Part shown: positions 6,466 through 14,002 of the stretch, piece after piece
Position numbering within the stretch: the stretch's first letter is position 1
Layout of the letters: the number at the start of each line of letters is the position of its first letter
Origin: an uncultured Eubacteriales bacterium
Lineage (GTDB): Bacteria > Bacillota > Clostridia > Lachnospirales > Anaerotignaceae
DNA: 34,398 bases
Assembly: GCA_934256695.1 (NCBI GenBank)
Contig: CAKQPE010000009.1
Location: 1 to 34,398 of the forward strand
Direction of reading: 5' to 3'
The notes under the pieces: model-generated
What the model was told of the DNA's origin: nothing
The model's database searches: none
The model's input: the letters and a program-made list of their open reading frames with translations, nothing else
Made by a program: the position numbers and the translations under genes

Positions 6466-7413
6466 GTGAAGAAAAAATTAAGAATATTTTCAATTCTTCT
6501 TATTTGTGTCATTTTAGCTGTAATTGTTGCCTTTTTTATAAATCAAAACACAAATAAGGAAAACATAAACATTAATCAGGGAATAGATATATATTACTTG
6601 GAAGGCGATGTGCATGAGCTTTCTTCGGAAAAGTATAATATAGTAGGAAAATCAAGGGAAGAAATAGTTGAAAATGCATTAAAGACTATGAAGTCTAAAG
6701 CCAAAAACGAAAAACTTGTTTCTGCTGTTCCGGACTATGTAAAACTTATAGATGTTACGGTGGACCAAAATACGGCTCTTATTAATTTTAATAAAGAATA
6801 TGAAAATATGACTAAGAGTGAGGAAATGTACTGCCGAAGTGCCGTTATCAAAACTGTTACGGGAATATATTTTGTTGATAAGGCAGAGATATTTGTTGAC
6901 GGAAAACCGCTTTTAAAAACAAACGGAGAGCCTTTGGGTGCTATTAGCGGAGATGATATAATAATAGATGATACTATAGAGGCAGAACCTATAACATCAG
7001 TCAAGGTTATTACTCTCTATTTTGCCAAATCAGACTTTACCGGGCTTAACCATGAGGAAAGAAGAATAGAAATAAACCGAAACCAGCCTATTGAAAAATA
7101 TGTTGTTGAGGAACTTATAAAAGGCCCTCAGATTAAAGGAAATATTTCGACTATTCCTTCTGAGACAAAAGTAAGAAATATAATGACTCAGGATGGAATA
7201 TGTTATGTTGATTTAAGCTCTGATTTTGTAACAAAACAGGGAACATCAGGAAATGAACTTTTAACAATATACTCTATTGTAGATTCACTTACGGCACTTG
7301 ATGATGTAAGAAAGGTACAGTTTCTTATAGAAGGCGAAAAACAGGATAAACTAAACGGAAACATAGAATTTGGACAGCCTTTTGAGGCTAAAGCATTTGA
7401 AACAAAAAGCTGA
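6466..7413 (+). CDS. Membrane-anchored protein with two GerMN domains
   Basis: A 315-residue protein starting at GTG 6466 behind AGGAGG. Residues 5-24 form a membrane anchor. There is a Cys at 14, but the residue before it is Ile, so this is not a good lipobox. The rest is predicted to be outside the membrane and contains two tandem GerMN (sporulation/germination-type) domains, about 40-160 and 175-310. The second has the typical LYFAKSDF opening, the segment PIEKYVVEELIKGP and the end LDDVRKVQFLIEGE. GerMN domains occur in GerM of Bacillus and LpqB of actinobacteria. The gene is 14 bases after the sensor kinase, so it is probably part of the same operon. The arrangement regulator-kinase-GerMN parallels mtrA-mtrB-lpqB, suggesting an accessory modulator of the kinase (inference). 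Confidence 0.85.
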   Translation: MKKKLRIFSILLICVILAVIVAFFINQNTNKENININQGIDIYYLEGDVHELSSEKYNIVGKSREEIVENALKTMKSKAKNEKLVSAVPDYVKLIDVTVDQNTALINFNKEYENMTKSEEMYCRSAVIKTVTGIYFVDKAEIFVDGKPLLKTNGEPLGAISGDDIIIDDTIEAEPITSVKVITLYFAKSDFTGLNHEERRIEINRNQPIEKYVVEELIKGPQIKGNISTIPSETKVRNIMTQDGICYVDLSSDFVTKQGTSGNELLTIYSIVDSLTALDDVRKVQFLIEGEKQDKLNGNIEFGQPFEAKAFETKS

Positions 7414-7426
7414 AAACTATATTTTT

Positions 7427-7477
7427 AAGGGCATAAAGACAGTATGAGCTTAAACTTCATATATCTTTGTGCCTTTT
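7427..7477 (+). terminator. Possible terminator after the two-component/GerMN operon
   Basis: AAGGGCATAAAGA (7427-7439) pairs with TCTTTGTGCCTT and flanking T residues (7464-7477) through 13 pairs including two G-U pairs, with a long 24-nt loop. The T tract is short (TTTT). It is a weak to moderate candidate, but it is the only hairpin between this operon and tsaD. Confidence 0.5.
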
Positions 7478-7584
7478 GGAATGTTAAAATTAAGTTTTAT
7501 AAGCTATACTCAATTTTTTTCAAAAGATTATCAAGCAGTGCAGTAAAATACACCTGTCTTGATTTGTGAAAGGAACGGACAAAA

Positions 7585-8610
7585 ATGGAAGAAAAAGATA
7601 TATTAATATTGGGAATAGAAAGCTCATGTGATGAAACAGCGGCATCTGTTGTTAAAAACGGCAGATATGTTATGAGTAACGTAATTTCATCTCAGATTGC
7701 AATTCATACAGAATACGGCGGAGTTGTGCCGGAGATTGCATCAAGAAAACATATAGAGAACATAGACGGGGTTATAGACAAAGCACTTTCCGATGCAGGA
7801 GTAACATTTGATGATATAGATGCAATAGCCGTTACATATGGCCCCGGTCTTGTCGGTGCATTGCTTGTGGGCGTGTCTGAGGCAAAAGCTCTTGCCTATG
7901 CATTAAAAAAACCTCTTGTAGGTGTAAATCATATAGAAGGACATATTTGTGCAAATTATATTCAAGACCCGAATTTTGAGCCGCCGTATGTTGCACTTGT
8001 TGTTTCGGGAGGACATTCTCACCTTCTTTATGTAAAGAACTATTATGAGTTTGAAATATTGGGAAGAACAAGAGATGATGCTGCCGGAGAGGCATATGAC
8101 AAGGTTGCAAGAGCAATAGGAATGGGTTATCCCGGAGGCCCTAAAATAGATAGGGCTGCCAAAGAAGGCAATCCAAATGCTATTGAATTTCCGAGAGTGT
8201 TTCTTGAAGAAAACAGTTTTGATTTCAGCTTTAGCGGTTTGAAATCGGCTGTACTTAACTATCTAAACAAAATGAAAATGCTTAAAGAAGAAATAAACGC
8301 AAATGATGTTGCGGCATCTTTCCAGCAAGCAGTTATAGAAGTGCTTACACAAAAAACGATAAATGCAGCCAAATTTAAAGGTGTAACAAAAGTTGCCATG
8401 GCCGGCGGAGTTTCATCAAACTCAGCTTTAAGAGCAGAAATGAAACGTCTGTGTGATGAAAACGGATTTTCACTTAATATTCCTGAACCTATATTCTGCA
8501 CAGATAACGGAGCAATGATAGCTTCTGCCGGATACTATGAGTATATAAAAGGCAGAAGGGCCGGTCTTGATCTAAATGCAAATCCGAATTTAAAATTAGG
8601 TGAACGATAA
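7585..8610 (+). CDS. tsaD: tRNA N6-adenosine threonylcarbamoyltransferase TsaD
   Basis: TsaD (formerly Gcp/YgjD) transfers the threonylcarbamoyl group to A37 of ANN-decoding tRNAs in the cytoplasm, with TsaB and TsaE. At 341 residues it has normal family length. It shows the ASKHA fold opening ILGIESSCDETAAS, the segment TEYGGVVPEIASRKH, the metal-binding HIEGH (His116, His120), the nucleotide-binding VVSGGHSHL and GEAYDKVARAIG, and the late MAGGVSSNS and DNGAMIA motifs. The ATG at 7585 follows AAAGGAA. It stands alone between two hairpins, with the partners tsaB and tsaE not in the window. Confidence 0.97.
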   Translation: MEEKDILILGIESSCDETAASVVKNGRYVMSNVISSQIAIHTEYGGVVPEIASRKHIENIDGVIDKALSDAGVTFDDIDAIAVTYGPGLVGALLVGVSEAKALAYALKKPLVGVNHIEGHICANYIQDPNFEPPYVALVVSGGHSHLLYVKNYYEFEILGRTRDDAAGEAYDKVARAIGMGYPGGPKIDRAAKEGNPNAIEFPRVFLEENSFDFSFSGLKSAVLNYLNKMKMLKEEINANDVAASFQQAVIEVLTQKTINAAKFKGVTKVAMAGGVSSNSALRAEMKRLCDENGFSLNIPEPIFCTDNGAMIASAGYYEYIKGRRAGLDLNANPNLKLGER

Positions 8611-8622
8611 TAGTTTAACAAT

Positions 8623-8662
8623 AAATCCTGTTGTATTAAAAATGCGGCAGGGTTTATTTTTT
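8623..8662 (+). terminator. Terminator of tsaD
   Basis: AAATCCTG (8623-8630) pairs with CAGGGTTT (8648-8655), one G-U pair, and the stem can extend inward with wobble pairs. It is followed by ATTTTTTT. It lies 12 bases after the tsaD stop. Confidence 0.75.
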
Positions 8663-9305
8663 TGCCGTATTTAATGTAAAAAATTAATATTTTAAAATTA
8701 TTTCCTGCACATACAATAAAAACAGTGTTCATAAACATACATGAAATTTTAATATGATTATTTATAAAAAAATATGTCAATAATATATTTTTTAGTTTAT
8801 TTAAAAATTTTAATTAATATAGTAAATATAGACTTTGCGTTTGAATGTAATAATTTTGGTTAAATAAATAACAATTCATTGCTTATATGTTAAAAAATAT
8901 CATTATTTAAATAAAAAAGCTGAAAAATATCGTAAAATAGTTTATATGTTGACAAAAAGAATTGGCTATTATATAATGATAATTATGATAAATAATTATT
9001 TTATAGGCAAAATGTAATATAAAACAATGAAATTTCAAAAAATATTGTTTTATTTAACAAACTAAAAATTGCTGAAAAGTCAAAGGTTTGAAATGTTTTG
9101 GTTAAAAAAATAACAACTATCATGTGTTTTGTATATATATATAAACATAAATATTATTTCATTCAAACGAGTATATTTTTCCGCAGATACGGATGAATAT
9201 ATAGATTTAACTGACTGTTTAAATGCTATTTTTAACAGTTATGGTGTCACTATGCTGAACTGTATTTTTTATTACAATACAGTCGATACAAGAGAGGTGA
9301 TTGGA
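8663..9305. other. Long AT-rich leader region of the V-ATPase operon
   Basis: This 643-base stretch has no convincing gene. It contains a consensus promoter at 8949-8977 and two near-identical 21-base direct repeats (TTTTGGTTAAATAAATAACAA at 8854 and its variant at 9096). It also has a 9-bp hairpin (9020-9028 with 9044-9052), a possible hairpin at 9214-9239 and a perfect 8-bp hairpin (9259-9266 with 9276-9283) just upstream of the ribosome binding site of the first ATPase gene. The frame of the first gene stays open upstream to 9129, but the sequence there is not protein-like. Confidence 0.6.
8949..8977 (+). promoter_or_regulatory. Consensus sigma-A promoter of the V-ATPase operon
   Basis: TTGACA (8949-8954) and TATAAT (8972-8977) are both perfect consensus hexamers with the ideal 17-base spacing. 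Transcription would begin near 8984, leaving an untranslated leader of about 320 nt before the first ATPase gene. Confidence 0.8.
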
Positions 9306-9632
9306 ATGGCTTTTGAAGTAATCAAGAATATTGTTGAGGCTGAAAACGAAGTTGATTCGATTAAAGCCGCTGCCGCAGCAGATGCACAGAAAATAAAAGC
9401 AGATGCCAAGGCAAAAGCAGATACTTTGATTGCCGATGTGAAACGAAGTGCCAAGGCAGATGAAAAGGCGGCTGTTGAAGAAGCAATAAAAAATGCACAG
9501 CCTCAGGTTGAAAGTATACTTTCCCATGCCGAGGAAGTCTGTAAGGAAGTTAAATTATCTGCCGAAAAGAACAGACAACCGGCACTGGAGGCTGTCATTG
9601 GAAAGGTTGTGGGGATAAATGGCCATAGTTGA
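9306..9632 (+). CDS. ntpF: V-type ATPase subunit G/H (peripheral stalk)
   Basis: I start this at the ATG at 9306, preceded by AGAGAGGTGA, giving a 108-residue protein. It is almost entirely helical and rich in Ala, Lys and Glu (SIKAAAAADAQKIKADAKAK), as expected of the coiled-coil subunit that pairs with subunit E to form the peripheral stalk of prokaryotic V/A-type ATPases. It is the first gene of the operon, and its last 14 bases overlap the start of subunit I, the usual order in Enterococcus and clostridia. The upstream open frame to 9129 encodes non-family sequence. Coiled coils are poorly diagnostic alone; position supports the call. Confidence 0.85.
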   Translation: MAFEVIKNIVEAENEVDSIKAAAAADAQKIKADAKAKADTLIADVKRSAKADEKAAVEEAIKNAQPQVESILSHAEEVCKEVKLSAEKNRQPALEAVIGKVVGINGHS

Positions 9633-11571
9633 AATGAGTAAACTGGGCGTAATAGGCCTTAACGACAACAAAAACGACATTCTGAAAGGCCTTATGGCAC
9701 TCGGAGTGTGTGAAATTAACTCTCAGGACGATAAACTTTCGGATAATGAATGGGCGGCTTTGATTAAACGAGATTCAGATGAAAATGCCGCAATTAATAC
9801 AGATATTAAAATATCCGAAATATCGTCGGCAACAGAAGTGCTCAACAAATACTTTACAGGCAAAAAACCGCTTATAGCTTGCAGAAAACCGATAAGTGAA
9901 GAAGAATTTAACGAAAAAAACAAAGACACACAAAGTGCCGAAGATTTTGCACATGAGGTAAATGCAGTATACAAAAAGGTACTTGCCCTTAAAGCAGAGG
10001 AGAACACTCTTGTTACAAAAATTGCAGAGCTTAAACCATGGATTGATTATGACTTTAAGCTTTCGATGAAAGAAACAAAATATGCTTCAATTATTTTCGG
10101 AACACTTCCGGATACGGTTTCAAAAGACGAACTGGAAGGAAAGCTCTCTCAGGCAGGAAGCGGAGGAGTAATCGAAATCGTATCCAAAGGAGAAAAGAAA
10201 GACAAAATATCATATGTCGTTTGCGTATGCCTTAAAGAAGATAAAGAAGACATTTTGGATATTTTAAGACAAGATGGCTTTAACCCTACAGCATTTGAAG
10301 GAATAGAGGATACACCTAAAAACGAAACGGCAAACTGCGAAGAACAGCTTTCGGAAATAAGAAAAAAAATAACATTTGAGGAAGAAAAACTGAAAAAAAT
10401 GTCCGAAAACATAAATCAGCTGGAGCTGTATTATGACAGCCTGATAATGGAAAAGGACAGATACAGAATACTTTCAAATGTACTGAGAACAGACAAGACT
10501 TTTTACTTTGACGGCTGGGTAATAAAAAGTGCAGAGACAAAGGTAAAAGAGCTTCTTGACAAATACGGTTGTTATTATGAGTTTAGCGAACCGGAAAAAG
10601 GCGAACAAATGCCGATACTCCTTAAACAGAATTCATTGGCAGAACCTTTTCAGGCAATAACCGACCTTTACTCTACTCCTTCCGTAAATGATATAGACCC
10701 TACACCGTTTCTTGCACCGTTTTATTTCATATTCTTCGGGCTCATGCTTTCTGATGCGGCATACGGTCTTATACTTACAGTCGGTTCGTTTATAGCACTT
10801 AAAATGTACCGTCTGGAAGGCATGATGAAGCGACTTGTAAAAATGTTTATGTTCTGCGGAATATCAACATTCTTCTGGGGTGTAATGTTCGGCGGATATT
10901 TCGGAGATATGTTCGGCATAAGTCCCGCATGGTTTGACCCTATAAAAGAACCTATGAGACTGCTTGTTTTCTCACTTGTTCTCGGTGCTATACACCTTTT
11001 CGTGGGAATGGCTCTCAAGGCATATATACTTATTAAAAACGGTCAGGCTTTTGATGCATTCTGCGATATATTCCTTTGGTATATACTTCTTATAGGTGTT
11101 GTTGTTTTCGGCCTTGGCGGAAATATTTCTCCTGCCGTAACACAGGTAGGCAAGATAATGACAATAGTCGGTGCCGTGGGAATTCTTCTTACAGGCGGAA
11201 GAAGCAAAAAAGGAATCGGAAAAATTACAGGCGGTCTTGGAAGTCTTTACGGAATAACAAGCTATCTTTCAGATGTGCTTTCTTATTCAAGACTTCTTGC
11301 ACTTGGCCTTGCAACGGGAGTTGTGTCTCAGGTTATAAACACTCTTGGAAAAATGGTAGGCGGCGGAGTTATCGGTGTTATAGTAATGGTGATCGTTTTT
11401 GTAATAGGTCATACATTTAACCTTGCTATAAATACACTCGGTACTTTTGTACATTCAAGCAGATTACAGTATGTAGAGTTCTTCGGAAAATTCTTTGAAG
11501 GCGGCGGAACACCGTTTAATCCTTTTATGAGAAGAACTAAATATGTGGAAATTGTAAGGGAGGAAAAATAA
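9619..11571 (+). CDS. ntpI: V-type ATPase subunit I (stator membrane subunit a)
   Basis: The 650-residue stator subunit provides the ion half-channels against the rotating proteolipid ring. The N-terminal half (about 1-340) is cytosolic with long coiled-coil segments (around 100-130 and 235-275). The C-terminal half has about seven to eight membrane helices beginning near residue 365 (PFLAPFYFIFFGLMLSDAAY). The essential channel arginine is seen in LSYSRLLALGLATG (Arg558). The final helix contains GHTFNLAINTLGTFVHSSRLQYVEFFGKF, a hallmark segment of the family. The start overlaps the previous gene by 14 bases, and subunit K begins immediately after the stop, indicating tight co-translation. 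Confidence 0.96.
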   Translation: MAIVEMSKLGVIGLNDNKNDILKGLMALGVCEINSQDDKLSDNEWAALIKRDSDENAAINTDIKISEISSATEVLNKYFTGKKPLIACRKPISEEEFNEKNKDTQSAEDFAHEVNAVYKKVLALKAEENTLVTKIAELKPWIDYDFKLSMKETKYASIIFGTLPDTVSKDELEGKLSQAGSGGVIEIVSKGEKKDKISYVVCVCLKEDKEDILDILRQDGFNPTAFEGIEDTPKNETANCEEQLSEIRKKITFEEEKLKKMSENINQLELYYDSLIMEKDRYRILSNVLRTDKTFYFDGWVIKSAETKVKELLDKYGCYYEFSEPEKGEQMPILLKQNSLAEPFQAITDLYSTPSVNDIDPTPFLAPFYFIFFGLMLSDAAYGLILTVGSFIALKMYRLEGMMKRLVKMFMFCGISTFFWGVMFGGYFGDMFGISPAWFDPIKEPMRLLVFSLVLGAIHLFVGMALKAYILIKNGQAFDAFCDIFLWYILLIGVVVFGLGGNISPAVTQVGKIMTIVGAVGILLTGGRSKKGIGKITGGLGSLYGITSYLSDVLSYSRLLALGLATGVVSQVINTLGKMVGGGVIGVIVMVIVFVIGHTFNLAINTLGTFVHSSRLQYVEFFGKFFEGGGTPFNPFMRRTKYVEIVREEK

Positions 11572-12066
11572 ATGGAATCTTTGACTTTATTTAATTTCAG
11601 CGGACAGTTTTATGCATTGGCAGGAGCAGCACTTGCTGCATTGGCAGGTATAGGCAGTGCAAAAGGTATAGGTATTGCCGGCGAGGCAGCAGCAGGTGTA
11701 GTTTCGGAGGATCCTAACAAATTCGGTCAGGTTCTTGTTCTTCAGGCTCTTCCTGGCACACAGGGTATTTACGGTTTGCTTATTGCTTTCATTATTCTTC
11801 TTAAAGTCGGTCTTTTAGGCGGAGACGGAATGGTAGATATTACTGTTTCACAGGGAGCATATATCCTTGCAGCGGCAGCACCTGTTGGACTTGTAGGTAT
11901 TTTCTCTGCTATAGCACAGGGCAAGGCAGCAGCAGCCGGTATTATGCTTGTAGGAAAGAAACCAAGCGAACTTGCCAAAGGTATGATTTTTGCAGCTATG
12001 GTTGAAACATATGCCGTACTTGCACTTCTTATTTCATTCCTTATGATTAACAGTATTACATTCTGA
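11572..12066 (+). CDS. ntpK: V-type ATPase proteolipid subunit K (c ring)
   Basis: A 164-residue double-hairpin proteolipid with four membrane helices (about 13-37, 53-80, 93-120, 137-160), forming the ion-carrying rotor ring. The two halves repeat the pattern GIGSAKG and AIAQGKAAAAG. The ligands known to bind Na+ in Enterococcus hirae NtpK (Leu61, Thr64, Gln65, Gln110, Glu139) have counterparts here at Leu60, Thr63, Gln64 (LPGTQG), Gln116 (IAQGK) and Glu145 (MVETYA). As in other V-type rings, only the second hairpin carries the carboxylate. This predicts a sodium-translocating enzyme (inference from conserved residues). It begins directly after the subunit I stop. Confidence 0.96.
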   Translation: MESLTLFNFSGQFYALAGAALAALAGIGSAKGIGIAGEAAAGVVSEDPNKFGQVLVLQALPGTQGIYGLLIAFIILLKVGLLGGDGMVDITVSQGAYILAAAAPVGLVGIFSAIAQGKAAAAGIMLVGKKPSELAKGMIFAAMVETYAVLALLISFLMINSITF

Positions 12067-12089
12067 TTATAAAACAAAAACTATTGAAA

Positions 12090-12105
12090 AGGAGGATAAG
12101 CTCCT
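12090..12105 (+). promoter_or_regulatory. Hairpin masking the ribosome binding site of ntpE
   Basis: The Shine-Dalgarno core AGGAG (12090-12094) can pair perfectly with CTCCT (12101-12105), which directly touches the ATG at 12106, around a 6-nt loop. The other genes in the operon lack this. It could lower or couple translation of subunit E relative to the abundant proteolipid K upstream. The stem is only 5 bp, so its effect is uncertain. Confidence 0.4.
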
Positions 12106-12669
12106 ATGGGTAACGGACAGAATCTTATAGATAAAATTCTTTCCGATGCAAAAGCTCAGGCTGACGAGGTAAGGGCTCAGGCACAGAAGGAAGCTGACGA
12201 AATATTATCTGTTGCACAGAATAAGGCCGATAAAGAAAAGGCAAAAGCTGACGAAGCCGCAAAAGCAGAGGCTGAAAAAGCAGCGGCAAAGGAAATTTCA
12301 TCGGCAGATATGAAAGCTAAAAAAATGATTTTGCAGCAGAAACAGGACTGTCTTGAAGAAATACTTAAAGAGGCTGAAAAAACTCTCTGCTCTTTACAGG
12401 GCGAAGAATATGAAAAAGTTATTCTTACAATGCTTAAAAATGCAGATACAGACGATAAGTCGGAGATAATTTTTTCTTCCGATGACAGACAGACATTTTC
12501 TTTAAAAGCAAAAGAAATGGGTTTAAAGGTTTCTGAAGAGACAAGAGATATTGATGGCGGATTTGTAGTTAAAAACGGTGATATAGAATATAACTATTCT
12601 TTTAAGTCAATAATTTCCGTAGAACGGGAAGATATATTACAGCTTGCAGCAGGCATACTGTTTGCTTAA
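12106..12669 (+). CDS. ntpE: V-type ATPase subunit E (peripheral stalk)
   Basis: A 187-residue peripheral-stalk subunit. The first about 85 residues are a long Ala/Lys/Glu coiled coil (LIDKILSDAKAQADEVRAQA onward) that pairs with the small G/H subunit. The remainder is a globular domain that caps the catalytic head, ending with the family-typical DIDGGFVVKNGDIEYNYSF. The gene lies 39 bases after subunit K, the largest gap so far in the operon, with a strong AAAGGAGG site that may be partly sequestered. Subunit C follows after 12 bases. Confidence 0.93.
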   Translation: MGNGQNLIDKILSDAKAQADEVRAQAQKEADEILSVAQNKADKEKAKADEAAKAEAEKAAAKEISSADMKAKKMILQQKQDCLEEILKEAEKTLCSLQGEEYEKVILTMLKNADTDDKSEIIFSSDDRQTFSLKAKEMGLKVSEETRDIDGGFVVKNGDIEYNYSFKSIISVEREDILQLAAGILFA

Positions 12670-12681
12670 GGAGGTGCCGTA

Positions 12682-13653
12682 ATGGGTAGAGAAAAAATTT
12701 ATCCTTATGCTGTAGCACGAATAAGAATGCTTGAAAATTCTCTTCTTACGGAAAAGATTTATACACAGCTTATAGAAGCAAGGTCAACGGCGGAGGTCTT
12801 TAAAATTCTTGCCGAGTCAGGATACGGTGCAGAAGGCACATTGGACGCAAAAAATTATGAAAAATCACTTTCAAACCGTTTGTCAAAGGCATATGCAGAT
12901 GTTAAGGAACTTGTTCCGGATGAACACTTTGTTAATGTATTTTTGCTTAAAAACGATTATCATAACTTAAAGGTTATGGTAAAGGGGGATATAGCAAAAA
13001 CAGACGGCACACCATATCTTGTAGGCGGATCAACAATACCTTTAAATGAGATTAAAGAAGCATTTGATACGAAAAATTACGGCAGACTGACAGAAACAAT
13101 GGCACAGGCAATAGCCGACAGCTATGACGGATATGCCAAAACACAAAATGGTCAGATAATAGATACCGTTATGGATAATGCTACATTTAAAGATATGCTC
13201 AAAATTGCCGAAAAAAGCAATATGAAGTTTGTAAAAGACTATATACAGACTCTCTGTGACATAACAAACCTTAAAAGCTATATACGACTTAAAAATATGA
13301 AAAAGAATATAGCAGATTTTGAAAGGGTGTTTGTTTCAGGCGGAACAGTTGGTATTGATACATTTAAAAAGGCATTTAATTCCGACAGTACAGGCGGATT
13401 TAAAGATACGGCGTATTCATCTTTGACTGCCGAAATGGAAAACGGATTTACTGCCTTTGAAAAAAGCTGTGATAATTATTTAATGTCGTTTATGCGTGAT
13501 GCAAAATATAAAAGTCTTACGGCAGAACCTATGCTTGCATATATATATGCTGTAGAAACAGAGGTAAAAACCGTGAGAATAATAGTAAACGGAAAATTAA
13601 ACGGCATAGATACTGAGGTAATAAAAGAAAGATTGAGGGATGCTTATGTATAA
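12682..13653 (+). CDS. ntpC: V-type ATPase subunit C (rotor-axle to ring connector, d-like)
   Basis: A 323-residue, mostly helical protein of the V-ATPase C/d family, which links the central D-F axle to the proteolipid ring. It begins with the characteristic YAVARIRMLENSLLT and contains NVFLLKNDYHNLKVMVKG and, near the end, ILAYIYAVETEVKTVRII-like sequence. There are no membrane helices. It starts behind AAGGAGG. Its 3' end overlaps the neighbourhood of the subunit F start by about 8 bases, so translation is coupled. Confidence 0.93.
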   Translation: MGREKIYPYAVARIRMLENSLLTEKIYTQLIEARSTAEVFKILAESGYGAEGTLDAKNYEKSLSNRLSKAYADVKELVPDEHFVNVFLLKNDYHNLKVMVKGDIAKTDGTPYLVGGSTIPLNEIKEAFDTKNYGRLTETMAQAIADSYDGYAKTQNGQIIDTVMDNATFKDMLKIAEKSNMKFVKDYIQTLCDITNLKSYIRLKNMKKNIADFERVFVSGGTVGIDTFKKAFNSDSTGGFKDTAYSSLTAEMENGFTAFEKSCDNYLMSFMRDAKYKSLTAEPMLAYIYAVETEVKTVRIIVNGKLNGIDTEVIKERLRDAYV

Positions 13654-13966
13654 GGTTGCTGTTATGGGAGATAAAGATTCCGTTATGGGCTTTACTGCTC
13701 TTGGAATAGATATATTTCCCGTTTATGAAGCAGAAGAAATAAAAAAGACGATACATAGGCTGGTTGAAGAGGGCTATGCGATAATTTATATTACGGAAAA
13801 ATGTTCTCTTATTGGAAAAGATACAATCGCAAAGTATAAGGATAATGAGCTTCCGGCAATTATCGTTATACCTGGTATTACCGGCAGTATGGGTCTTGGT
13901 ATGAATGAGGTCAGAGAATCGGCAAAACGTGCTATAGGTGCAGATGTTTTGTTCGGAGATAACTAA
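13646..13966 (+). CDS. ntpG: V-type ATPase subunit F (central axle)
   Basis: I prefer the ATG at 13646 (GAGGG 6 bases upstream) over the ATG at 13640, which is part of the GAGGGATG sequence itself. The 106-residue product has a Rossmann-like fold (YKVAVMGDKDSVMGFTALGI, later YIITEK-like strand YITEKC and IVIPGITGS). Subunit F binds the D axle and modulates rotation. It ends 36 bases before subunit A, in a short gap that carries the A ribosome binding site. Confidence 0.93.
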   Translation: MYKVAVMGDKDSVMGFTALGIDIFPVYEAEEIKKTIHRLVEEGYAIIYITEKCSLIGKDTIAKYKDNELPAIIVIPGITGSMGLGMNEVRESAKRAIGADVLFGDN

Positions 13967-14002
13967 TTAACCTAAATTTGATAATTAAGCAGGTGATAAA
14001 CA

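Noticed and set aside
6466..6530. Lipoprotein signal in the GerMN protein
   Set aside because: The cysteine at residue 14 is preceded by Ile within the hydrophobic stretch, which does not fit a lipobox; a membrane anchor fits better.
9129..9305. N-terminal extension of the first V-ATPase gene
   Set aside because: The extended residues are not family-like, and the ATG at 9306 has the proper ribosome binding site.
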